A DNA stretch of 64,000 bases, taken from Ramazzottius varieornatus. Taxonomy: Eukaryota; Tardigrada; Eutardigrada; Parachela; Ramazzottiidae. Shown in pieces: positions 45,864-55,958 of the stretch (positions within the stretch are counted from its first letter, which is position 1; each line of letters opens with the position of its first letter). The translations under genes were made by a program, and so were the position numbers. The notes under the pieces are model-generated. The model was not told the DNA's origin and did no database searches. It saw only the letters and a program-made list of their open reading frames with translations. Location: contig BDGG01000002.1 in the NCBI GenBank assembly GCA_001949185.1, positions 4,144,448 to 4,208,447 on the forward strand, given 5' to 3'.

Positions 45864-48557
45864 TCAAAACCGTGCTGTGCGACAAGTCTTCTCGTAGACA
45901 TCAGGGAAAGCCTTGGAACAATCCAGCTTGAGGCGCATTGTGTCGTACAAACTATGGTCAAACATTTCGCGGAACTCTTCTTTTGTCATGTAGCTATCCG
46001 CATACAGCATCTGGAACCTGGAAAGAGGAAATGAAAACAATCATCGACCGTTGACGACCAACACTTAGAAGTTCAGACAGAGGAAAGCCTAACTCACCCA
46101 GCATGTCTCCTGACAAAAGCTTCAATCTTCCTGGTAGTTTCCCGATACTGGAAACCCGGAACTTTGGGTTCTCCGTACGCTCCAATGTCCACGTACATTT
46201 CACCGGGAGCATCACCAGTCTTCTTAGCACGTGCCAAGCCTGGACCTGCCGGTAGCCAGAAGGGACATAGCCAAAGCGGAAAGATGTCGACTTCTTTCTC
46301 GAAACACTCAAGACTCGTTTGGACGTGTTGGAGGGGGACAAGCATGTCTTGAATCATTTGTCGTTGTTCGTACAGCCGACGAACAGTCTCGCCTTGTGTA
46401 AGCTTTAGGAAGGAGACTTTGGGGGGAACAATCCAGCCAAAGATGTAGCGAAACACTGGGTTATTCCCGAATGGTATGATATTCTATAAACCAAAAGGGT
46501 CAGCCTTCCAACCGCCGACATATCGGGTGCGTCAATAGGCCGCTGCACCTCAGGAGAAGAAAGAAATATACCTGAAGCATCCAGAAGATGCTTTTGGTGT
46601 GACGATGGTAGTAGTGGCGAAGTGGGATATACTCATATTCCGTCTTCGAGCTTCTTAGGAAGGACTCCACATGTTTGTAAAACCAGGGCTTCCAGTAATG
46701 TCCGATAGCATTGAACTGAAATACAAGAAAACCTAGATACTGTATGGATTCATGAATCAGAAGTTCAGAACCACGATAGATAGGGAGTTGAGCTCTGGGC
46801 AAGAATAGGACGGTTTCCATACTGACCTTGTCTTTCTCGACGACGTCGGTCATGGTGCCACACATGACGACGGCTTCGGTTCTCGAGAAGACTATCCCTT
46901 CCACGAAATGATTCTCCTCTCGTGCTAGAGACTTCTCTGAGAACACCTTGCAAAGCTCTTCAGTGGAATGAGTAGGGAAGTATTCCAGCTTGACGTATTG
47001 CTTTGCCGGAATAATCTGGATTTCTGCGGCGACCAGGAAGCCAAGAGTCCCATGAGACCATGGAATACATGCGAACAGTTCGGCGTTCTCATCCTATCAA
47101 ACAGAAGATACAGAATAGCTCCAACCACCCCTCACATATACAAAGCAAAATAAAGGTACATTCTTGTGTGATAAAATTTTAGATTTAATGACGCGACCAT
47201 CTTCGTTGAAAATTTTGTCATTAGCAATTTAGCACTGCGGCCAATATATTCACATACGTGTACATTGTCGACTAATCACTTTGCATGGTACCTTCGAACA
47301 GCGAACCAAAGATCCATCTTGCAGAACCAGTTCCACGGCGAGAACGATGTCTTGGAACAGTCCATAAATATGCGACGAGGTCTCAATTCCGACGCCCATA
47401 ATCAGCCCACCTGGAAGCAAGGCCCGCAGGTCAAAAGCAGTCTGAAAACTTTCGCGCATAAGGTTTTATTCCCAGAATGGATTTAAACGAACGTATCACT
47501 ATCTCAGCAATCGGGAAAAATCGAGAAAGACCAGAAAAGACCTGGAAAGACCTTAATTAGCTTAGAAAACGGATTAAACCCGCATTTTCTGCCGGGAAAA
47601 CTCGTTTCGGGGAAATTTCTAGCTCTTTTTCGGAATTGCAGATTTACACTTCCAGCCACTTTTCCTGTAACTTGGTTCGGGTCCTAATTATTTTCAATGG
47701 TATCTCAAGACCTCGACGGAGAACTGGAAAATTAATTCTCGAAAACAGCTCCAAAAACTGCGAAAGTCCTTCGCTCCTTTCCTGACTTAATCTCGATCTC
47801 CATTCCGTGAGCAGTTTTCTGGCCCATAATTTTGGGAAGAAAAATGTCTGCTGAACCAGGGAAAATTCACTTCGAAGTCGAGAAATGATCGCGTCGAGAA
47901 AGCCATGATTTTATGAGTGGTAGCAAGTTGGCTGGGACAGGCTGGATTATCCCGCGCTGCAAAAAAAACTACCGACTAACTAACCGATTGTCAGGTCATC
48001 CAGTTCGGGAACAACGGGAAGAGTGTATCCGAGCGGGTTGAGGGTTGCAGTTATCTGACCCATGGTCACAAGAGGTTCAACTCGGACGACCCTTCTTTCC
48101 GTATCCACATCGAGAATGTCCATTAGGTTGATCTTGATAGCGTTTAAAGTTTGCTTGTAAAGCGGCGTTCTGAAACTGATGGTCAGCCAACCTGGACGCG
48201 CTGTACACATCCGCTTTTGCCGACCTCCTGCGATCCATGCTTTAACCTTAACAAATACCAAGGTTGGTCAGCATAGCATATAAGGAGCGACCGGAAGTAG
48301 CCGGCTTCGTCAAGAACAGACCCTCTAACCTGATCTTGTATCTTTCTGACACGAAGATTGTGCTGCTTCGGTGCACTTCGAAGCCAAAAGATGATCCTGT
48401 TTCGCACGTAGAAGACCAGGTCGTACAGGGAAGACGCCGGGAGTAGGAACAGACATACGAATATCCAGCGATAGTGTATGATCACGTGCTCTAATCCCTT
48501 CAGCTTGATCAACGCGAGAATCGCCAGACCGGTGATCGAGCAAGCTTCGAGTAACAT
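45864..48557 (-). CDS. DHCR24: Delta(24)-sterol reductase (DHCR24/seladin-1), 7 exons
   Basis: FAD-dependent, NADPH-using ER enzyme that saturates the sterol side-chain delta-24 bond. Exons, 5' to 3': 48557-48330, 48246-47985, 47410-47292, 47093-46827, 46715-46572, 46483-46098, 46017-45864; 519 residues (human 516). An N-terminal membrane helix with [12 protein letters not shown] is followed by the FAD-binding PCMH domain: [65 protein letters not shown]. The C-terminal half keeps [74 protein letters not shown] and [15 protein letters not shown]. Intron 2 (574 nt) is the longest. A transposon begins about 470 bp upstream of its start codon. Confidence 0.96.
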
Positions 48558-49024
48558 GGTGCTACTTCCCGAGATGGATTATCCTTCTGGCCTGAGCAAA
48601 GGAGCAGAGCGAAGGTGGGAAAGTTCCGGCAGAATAAACAGTTACGGCGAACCTCCCCGCATTCAATCTTATCTACGGAAATGATAAGATTACATCCCGC
48701 AGCACATGGATATACAGTCGTATAGACAATAGCGGGAAGTTCTTACCTGTCTATGCAGCCCTGGTGCAGATGGACGTTGCCCCGTAAGGTCCGTCCGATG
48801 GTTATCGGAGATATCACGCCACCGGAAGTAGAAATTTACATACTAAACCAGATCCCCGGAAAGTGTTCCACTGAGAACTTTCTTGATCGGCAGCCTGATG
48901 TGTGTCAGCAGTGCCAAGAAGAGTCGATGAACTTCGGCGGTGGGAGTTTTCTGCAACGAAATGCGCATGAATTCAACAATCCAGCATGATGGAAGTAGCA
49001 GCAAACAACCTGTTTTTGCCACTC
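48558..49024. other. DHCR24 upstream region
   Basis: 467 bp between the DHCR24 ATG and the left end of the long-TIR transposon; probably the promoter. CCGGAAGT-type motifs occur near 48291 and 48828, but nothing decisive. Confidence 0.4.
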
Positions 49025-49253
49025 ACGAGGAACCATTCAGACCATGTTAGTCGCCGATCACGATATCAATGCTTTCACAAGATAGCTGAGACTCTTCGCT
49101 CTCTACGAAGTATGGGGAAGAATGGCAGATGACCACTTCCAGGCTCTGCAGAAAATTGAGGAGTACCGTTTATTAATCCAAAATACAAGGAAACACAATA
49201 AACTGGTTCCCAAAAAAATGAATTTCCGACTCCTAAGTATTCAAACCGAAAAC
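49025..49253 (+). repeat. Left terminal inverted repeat of the transposon
   Basis: Matches the reverse complement of 51374-51603 almost throughout, including TCAGACCATGTTAGTCGCCG near the outer end and CCGACTCCTAAGTATTCAAA near the inner end. Confidence 0.93.
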
Positions 49254-49326
49254 TGACATGACATCACATGACAGGTATGTTATGTCATAACATAACATAA
49301 CATACCTGTCATGTGATGTCATGTCA
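49254..49326. repeat. Perfect 31-bp-arm hairpin just inside the left TIR
   Basis: Arms 49254-49284 (TGACATGACATCACATGACA, then GGTATGTTATG) and 49296-49326 are exact inverted copies around an 11-nt loop made of the same TCATAACATAA motif. It has no counterpart at the right TIR. Confidence 0.93.
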
Positions 49327-49449
49327 TGCATAACATGTCATCACTAGAAATTCGAATAAATTTTGTGAGCCAACGGTCAGATTAATTTTCCGTTTCCGGA
49401 CTTCCGGTCTGATAGACGCATCTTCTGTAATCTTCCCTACACCACAGCA

Positions 49450-51340
49450 ATGCCTGTAAATCCACGAAGCATCCTGGATTTGTTGCAAGATAGACTGCAA
49501 GACTTTACGACGATATCTGGTGCGACGCAAGCAGATATCAAGCTGGCAAATCTTATCGAAGGTAAGTACAGCTTTCGGAACTCTGTCCTACGAGTGGATT
49601 CTCAAAATTTGGTTTAACGGACACTTTCTCGTTTTAGATCTACTCAGGAGCGCTGCTTTGTCGTCCGAAGATGTGACTACGGAGGAGATCACTTTGGAAT
49701 ACGAGGATGAAGACGAGACGATGGAATTTACTGTAGACCAGATACACGAGATGGCAGAGGATGAACTGGAGCGACGCGAGGAGGAGGCATCGAGTCAGCT
49801 GCCTTCGAGTGGATCGACCTATTATCCCGATAATTCCCAAAGAAAACTCGGAGAGAGAATGTAGAGTTCTCGTACAGACAACGAGCAGTTCAGTTCCGAA
49901 CGTTAGGGAAAGGGAAGAATCGTAAGCTATCGTCCGTTCAGACCCAGTTCAAACGTGTTCCTGATGTTATGACACTTTATCGGTGGAGAAAACAGATAGA
50001 ACAGTGTGGAAGTCGTAACGAAAAGCTGCTTCAGATCCGAATGCGTGTAAGGCAAGAGTTTGATGATATGAAAGAACGAAGAATGATTGTACGCGATCGA
50101 GATATCCGTCGGATGGCGATCCGAATAAACGCAGAAGTTGGGCTGGAAGGGTTCGTCGCATCGGATAGTTGCGTTTACAGGTGGAAGAAGCTTTTCAAGA
50201 TTGTTTGTCGCAGAATAACGAAATTCGTTTCTCGAAATTACGCTTACGAGCTGGACGACATCAGCCAGACAGCAGCCGAATTCGTAGCCAGAGCGAAGCT
50301 GATAACCCTCGCAGCTGACCCGTTATACGTATTCAACATGGATCAAAGCGGTTTCAACTACGAGATGCACGGTGGACGTACTTTGCATTACAGAGGTAAG
50401 CTTTCCTGTGTTATTGGCTAGAAGCGTGCGCCACTTGAGTAAAACGAGCATGTCGAGTTTGTTTGCCGAGCTCCCGAATTCAGTTTGACAGTGAAGACTA
50501 GCTTGGTTTTCGGCCCATGGTAATCGGTGTCTAATCTGTGGTTATTTTTTGCATAGGTGCGTTGATTGTTGAAGCAGCTTTTCAGTCAATTAACTCTACC
50601 ACCCATTCCTACACGATACAACCAATCGTATCGATGAGTGGAGATTGGAAGGTCCCTGTCTGGTTTATGGTGATGCAAGAGTCAACGGAAAGTGCGGACC
50701 TATCATGGCCAAGAAAGTGGAAAGTGTTACCAGGAAGTGCGGTAACGTCTACGTTACAGCGACGTCTTCCGGGAAAAGTTACGAAGGAAATACTACGCGA
50801 AGTTTTTGAGAAAGTGTTCCGGGAACACGTCGACGAGGATATTGTGTTGCTGGTCGTCTCGTTCTCATCCTACAAAGACCCGCAGTTCTTGCAAAACATG
50901 CAGCACAAGGTGGAGTTGCTCACTATTCCACCTAAAACAACTGGACTCATCCAGCCACTTGACATCTGTGGTTTCCGCCCGTGGAAAAGCTATTTCCGGA
51001 TGTGCTCTGAAAGAGTACTGATCGTCAAGATAGACTTCGGGTTTTTTGATAGAGAAACTGTATAATACTTTAATCCTTGATCTTCCGTTAGCTCACTTCT
51101 CCTCGTTACACTAATCTTTGGAAGTACTCTTTTATAAGTCCTGGTACTGTGACGAGAAACCCAATGTGTTCGACGATCCAATCGACTTTGCGTTCCCAAA
51201 AAATTGCGCTCTATTGTAATCAGTGCAAGCCGCGCAAAATAAAGTTCGTTAGATGTTCCTGGTGTAAGGATAACCTGTGTTTTGTCTGCTTTGTGACTGA
51301 CTATCATAACTGTGAAAATTCTGTACCGTAGATCCGGTTT
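49450..51340 (+). pseudogene. pogo/CENP-B-like DDE transposase, damaged
   Basis: Starts at 49450 (MPVNPRSILDLLQDRLQDF); an intron at about 49561-49638 joins to an acidic segment. Near 49858 the frame must shift by one base to continue into SYRQRAVQFR, then a CENP-B-type helix-turn-helix (MTLYRWRKQIE; DRDIRRMAIRINAE; VYRWKKLFKIVCRRITKFVS). The DDE core has VFNMDQSGFNYEMHGG (first Asp), an intron at about 50396-50555, then LLVVSFSSYKDPQF, where relatives have a catalytic Asp at the second Val, and PPKTTGLIQPLDICGF (third-Asp region). The remaining C-terminal part, with a Cys-rich ribbon at about 51210-51320 (CNQCKPRKIKFVRCSWCKDN), is out of frame. Judged inactive. Confidence 0.75.
50421..50439. 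repeat. GC-rich hairpin repeat, copy 5 (half copy in the transposase intron)
   Basis: GAAGCGTGCGCCACTTGAG followed by AAACGAGCATGTCGAGTTTG and TTTGCCGAGCTC, the best match to the shared flank. Only the right arm is present. Confidence 0.7.
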
Positions 51341-51373
51341 GTGACAGTTTGTCTTTTCGTCTTGTATCGATTC

Positions 51374-51603
51374 GTTTTCAGTTTGAATACTTAGGAGTCG
51401 GAAATTCATTTTTTTTGGGAACCAGTTTATTGTGTTTCCTTGTATTTTGGATTAATAAACGGTACTCCTCAATTTTCTGCAGAGCCTGGAAGTGGTCATC
51501 TGCCATTCTTCCCCATACTTCGTAGAGAGCGAAGAGTCTCAGCTATCTTGTGAAAGCATTGATATCGTGATCGGCGACTAACATGGTCTGAATGGTCCCT
51601 CGT
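51374..51603 (-). repeat. Right terminal inverted repeat of the transposon
   Basis: Inverted partner of 49025-49253; one extra A in the homopolymer near the inner end accounts for the length difference. Confidence 0.93.
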
Positions 51604-52784
51604 CAGAGTCCAAGTCAACTGTGCTTAATTGTGACTTGGGTTGTCCGGTAACATCTGACGTCATGCGCAACACCGCTCCGATACTAGTAACGAGTTTCGA
51701 TGCGTCATGTTGGATGACATGAACATCTGTCATTCTACTTCCGATTTCCGAAGTTCCGGCACTCTGGTTCCGGTTACGGGTTACCGTACAACGGTATCGT
51801 ACTATCACAGTGATTGCGACCTCAGCTTCCGCCGAGTGCAGAACCCGACGGGACCATGGTCTTCGTCATAATCTCCTAAGATTCTACACGTTCAGAAGCT
51901 TAGATGATCATTTCGTGTGAGGGAAAGTACCTTCTGCTCAACCGGACATTATGGCTGCGGTTCGTCGTCTTGCACAGGCCGCGCAGACCTGGTCTGCTAA
52001 CGGTCTCATAATTATGCGGAGATGTGTATCCACTCGCATCATGGAGAAAGCTGCTTCCTCGTCCGAGGCAATAGTCCTTCAAGACAAGCACCTTCCGGAT
52101 TCCTGCAGGATCTCAAACACCGGTTCCCGATGTCGCTACCGCTGAGGAATAGATTTTATATCCAGTGCGTTTCCTTGCTTCGAGGAGCGAAACTAAAGAG
52201 CTACCACAGCAGGCTGGGGTATCTGACCTCTAACCCTCCAGAAGACCCTATTCCATATGCGAGAGATCTCACGGCAGAGGGAAATACGGCAGAGGAAGGG
52301 GATGGACGACGAGAAAATCATCAAGGAACGGTGCCGCGAACAATCGGTGGTTTGCCCAGTTTGACTCCCAATGTGGAGCTGTGTGATGAAATCTAGCATT
52401 TTGTTTCTTTCGAGTCAGAGAAGGATTTCGGATATGGCAGAAAGCAATGTTGGGGACGGTAAACTGCTCGATAGATAGATAATTTGAGCCGGGAGCCATT
52501 ACTCAGCAGACCTTCCGGGCACGTCATACTTCGTGCAGCGTACACCACCGACAGTCCTAATGGAAAGTAAGTGTAAGATGGCTTCGAACTTCATTGTTCG
52601 ATTTTCCTGGATAACGTAAATTACGAAAAGTCATATTATGGTTGTTCTTCGAGATGAGTGAATTAAGTCTTGTGAGTTGATCTAATTCACAAGAGTGATT
52701 CTATGTCTTTTGAACTTCCGCTTCCGGTTGATGTAGTTATGGCCATCGTCTCTTTGATATGATTTAAGAGGGATATCCTAAAGA
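51604..52784. other. Spacer between transposon and MFS gene
   Basis: No recognised gene. A possible small gene at 51951-52396 is listed separately. Confidence 0.4.
51951..52396 (+). CDS. Possible small protein with mitochondrial-type N terminus (uncertain)
   Basis: An ATG at 51951 opens a 64-residue frame whose first 35 residues (MAAVRRLAQAAQTWSANGLI, then MRRCVSTRIM) are Arg/Ala-rich and nearly free of acidic residues, like a mitochondrial presequence. A second frame overlaps and continues to 52396. I could not find splice sites that join them, nor a known family. It may be two exons of a short gene or chance. Confidence 0.25.
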
Positions 52785-55414
52785 ATGGTCGTCACATTCC
52801 CCACCACCAGCAGGACATCTCGCTACGAAGCCGCACGAGCAAGACGCGCTCGAGCCAATTCAGCAGACTCCACCGTGACCACCACCGATTCGTGGGACAT
52901 TCCCACGGAGCATGAAACCGCAAAGTCCCTAGTGGACTATTCGGACCGGCCGGCCTTCGCCGATGATCTCATGGAAAATGCTTCCCTCATGCCGTTCCCT
53001 CTTCGACGTTCCTTCAGCTTTCAAGGCTCTTCGGGACTTCGCTCCCGCTACTTGGCCACGATGAAACCACACATCTATCGGCACCCGGAAGACCAATGGG
53101 AAGTTGAATCGTTGAGCTTCAGAAAGCTGTCCTCTCACCAAAAGAGAACCTTGTCACTCATATGGCTGGCTAAAATTTCCTATTACTTTGCTCTTGGGAT
53201 GATGCCCATAGTGCTTCCGTCAGCCGTAAGTACATATTCACAGCAGCTTTCAAACGTAGAAAGGCTCTCCACTTAGCTCTTTTGTAGCTTGAAGCACAGG
53301 GATTCTCAACACTGGCTACGGGAACTATCTTTGCGATATGGGGACTCACGACGGTGATAACATGGCCACTCTGGCAGATGGCGGTAGGTGACTAAAGTTT
53401 GAATGAGTGAGAAGCATTTCGTTTTATATTAGGGCTTGCTTCTCGTAGGTTCCTCGCCTCGGGACAAAAAACACATTTAATTTGGGCTTATTTCTCACCG
53501 GAACCTCTTTCGTACTTTTCGGGTGCGTTGTCAGTTGTTGTATATCTCTTTCTGCTACGTTATTGATAGTACGTTGTTTCGACTTGCAGAAGTCTTCACT
53601 GGGAACAAGATGCACTGCGGTACATCATTCTGGCGGCCGTGTTTCGGGCGGTAGAAGGCATAGGGTTTGCAGGTAAGCTACCCGCTCAATGTTTCTGGCT
53701 CAAAGAAGGATGAATTTCAACGGATTGTTTTCGTAGCTCTTGAAGTAGCGATAACAGCGAAGCTCTTGGTGGAGTTCCCGAGGAACGAAAGCGGAGTTTA
53801 TGTAAACCATTAGTCAGCGTCATACTATCGGGCATCGTTTTTCTTACGTTAACGGATCATACTCAAAGCGTCGTTCTGTTCACAGGGCAGCGCGCTCAAC
53901 TGTGTTGGGGTCGGCCTGACTCTCGGAAGCTGCCTGGCTGGAGCGCTTTATTATGTTCGTGGTTGGTTTGTTGTTCAAATGGTTATACGTCAAAAAGTCT
54001 GGTCTGTTGTATCCGTTGTCAGGTGGCCGACGTTGCAGCGACCTTCTTGACATGTGGACTGCTCTTGTTCGTTGTGGGGTTTGTCTCCATTTGCTTCCTT
54101 GAGCGAAGACCATTCACCTGTAAGTCTGCCAGATATTATAGCAGAACGTTCGCAAAATCGTACAGTAAGTTGAAGTTTTCCCTTTCCTATCACCTAGGGT
54201 CGTTGTTCAGTGATTCTACCAAGAAGAGAAGGAAGTTCCGAAGAAACATCTCGCTGTATGGAGCGACCACCATGTTCTTCTTCGCTGTCCTGGCTCTTGC
54301 CGCCCTGCAGACCATCATAGAGCCGCACATCCGGACGGTTCGGGCTTAAGACTCTTTTCACATTCAAAATTCGAAATTTATAATGCGTCTTTGCAGATAT
54401 TTGGCTCGCATTACACGGTGGAAGGAATTATCCTCGCCTTGATTCCATTGTCTTTCTCATTCGGTGTCGCCCTCTGGCAGTGGCTAATCACGCACGACTT
54501 CATCTGTGGTCTGGAATGCTCAAACATAACGGGCATCTTCCTGGCTGGATTCATCTTCCTCTTTACCGGTCCCGTAAAAGCATTCAATATTCCAGCAAAG
54601 TAAGTGTCATCCTTCCGTACGCATATGAGGTTCTGTACTAAATGCCGGGACTTTGTATCTGACTCCCCTTTCTGCAGTTTGCTTTGGCTGGACCTTTTAT
54701 GCTTCCTGGGTCTTGGCGGAACCGCCAGCATGGTCTTCGCCGCCACATTCCACACCTTTCTCGAATGCGCAGAGTAAGCTGACTGGCCGGTAGATCTTAG
54801 GGGAAGAAGCTACATTTTTATCGCCTTGTCATATTCCCAGAGCGAAGAAACTGAACAAACTTGCGGCATACTCTACGACCACAAGCGTTATTGTCATAAC
54901 GCAAGCCTTGGGGTAAGCTGTCTGTTTCAAAACCCAAGTCCATCGAAATATGAGAAGAGACACATGATAATTCCAGCATAAGGAGGACATGAGCAAAACC
55001 ACGGTTGATTTTCTTCGGTATTTTAGCACGATAGTTGGTGCACCGCTTGGGGGGTTTCTCAACTGGTACTTGGACTTCCAGCTGGCTACCGCCATCATCG
55101 CTTCCATCCTCTTTGGAGCCTGCCTCATAGGAGCGATCTTCTCGGTGGTCAGAGTCGTTGTTAAGATGCGCCGCTTGAAAAGAATGGCGGGACATCATCT
55201 AGCACGGATAGAGCGGGCAAAGCGAAGCGGAAGATCTTCAAGAGCTCAACTCGTGGGCGGGTCTTTGGCTCGAAAAACCACTGCTGCTCTACAAAATATC
55301 CGAATAAATAATTTTCGCTATTCCGCAAATGTGGGACAGTTCATCGCAGATGATCATCCACTACTCGAACATTCTGTCAGTCAGAAACATCGTAGTTATG
55401 GGACTTATCTGTAG
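52785..55414 (+). CDS. Major facilitator superfamily transporter, SLC18B1-like, 12 exons
   Basis: Twelve-helix secondary transporter. Exons: 52785-53225, 53288-53383, 53449-53522, 53590-53672, 53737-53801, 53886-53954, 54023-54119, 54198-54337, 54397-54599, 54678-54773, 54841-54912, about 54994-55414; roughly 618 residues. A cytosolic N-terminal stretch of about 125 residues (Arg/Ser-rich) precedes TM1 (LIWLAKISYYFALGMMPIVL). Later helices include FSTLATGTIFAIWGLTTVIT, RAVEGIGFAALEVAITAKLL, GVGLTLGSCLAGALYY, MFFFAVLALAALQTI and FLRYFSTIVGAPLGGFLNWY. Arrangement and the RAVEGIGFA block resemble SLC18B1 and related vesicular or drug-proton antiporters; substrate unknown. The acceptor of the last exon is ambiguous: only a weak AG near 54993 keeps phase. 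The C-terminal 90 residues are basic and low in hydrophobicity. Confidence 0.82.
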
Positions 55415-55958
55415 ATTTACCGACCAAAGAACTTTTCGCATTTTATGCCCACATTCCATCATTTTTCTCCCGAATTACAAAAATGGAATTCAGTGTGAGT
55501 ACAACGGTCAGAATTTTATTGCAGCAATATTTCTGGTAAAACTGAAATACATCTCCGTACAAAACATAAAAGACTAAAAAACAGAAGCACAGTCGCTCGT
55601 AGCGAGTAAAAAGTGTGTGAAGGGTGAGGAAGACATGGTAAAAGATCACAGGTTAAATCAATCTCGTCTCCTTTTGAGCATATACAGCTTACCATCACTG
55701 CAATCCCGCATAGAAGGAGAATGCCACAAGAGCCATTAATACCAGTTTGCTGCTTTACTGGACATTATTTATTCTTGCCCGCAGCTAGCATAACATCAAA
55801 GGAAAAAAGCTTGCAAAGCTGAACACAAACGGGCCGTCAGAAAAATATAACAGGAGGAAAAGTCGAAGCTCACTATCCGGCTTTTCATGTAAAGCAGAAG
55901 TTTGCGATCGTCATGGGGCTATTGGTTAACCAGTAGCGCAGAATCTCAAGAGAGATTT
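55415..55958. other. 3' spacer between convergent MFS and RTF1 genes
   Basis: AT-rich, no exon or notable repeat seen. Confidence 0.6.

Larger units (their letters stand above)
49025..51603 (+). mobile_element. DNA transposon with about 229-bp terminal inverted repeats
   Basis: Left TIR 49025-49253 and right TIR 51374-51603 are inverted copies that differ at only a few positions (for example AGGAACC against AGGGACC, and one A in a homopolymer). The outermost bases read ACGAGG and CCCTCGT. Between them lies a pogo/CENP-B-like transposase gene on the plus strand. No clear target-site duplication is seen next to the ends. Total length is 2.58 kb. Confidence 0.9.
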
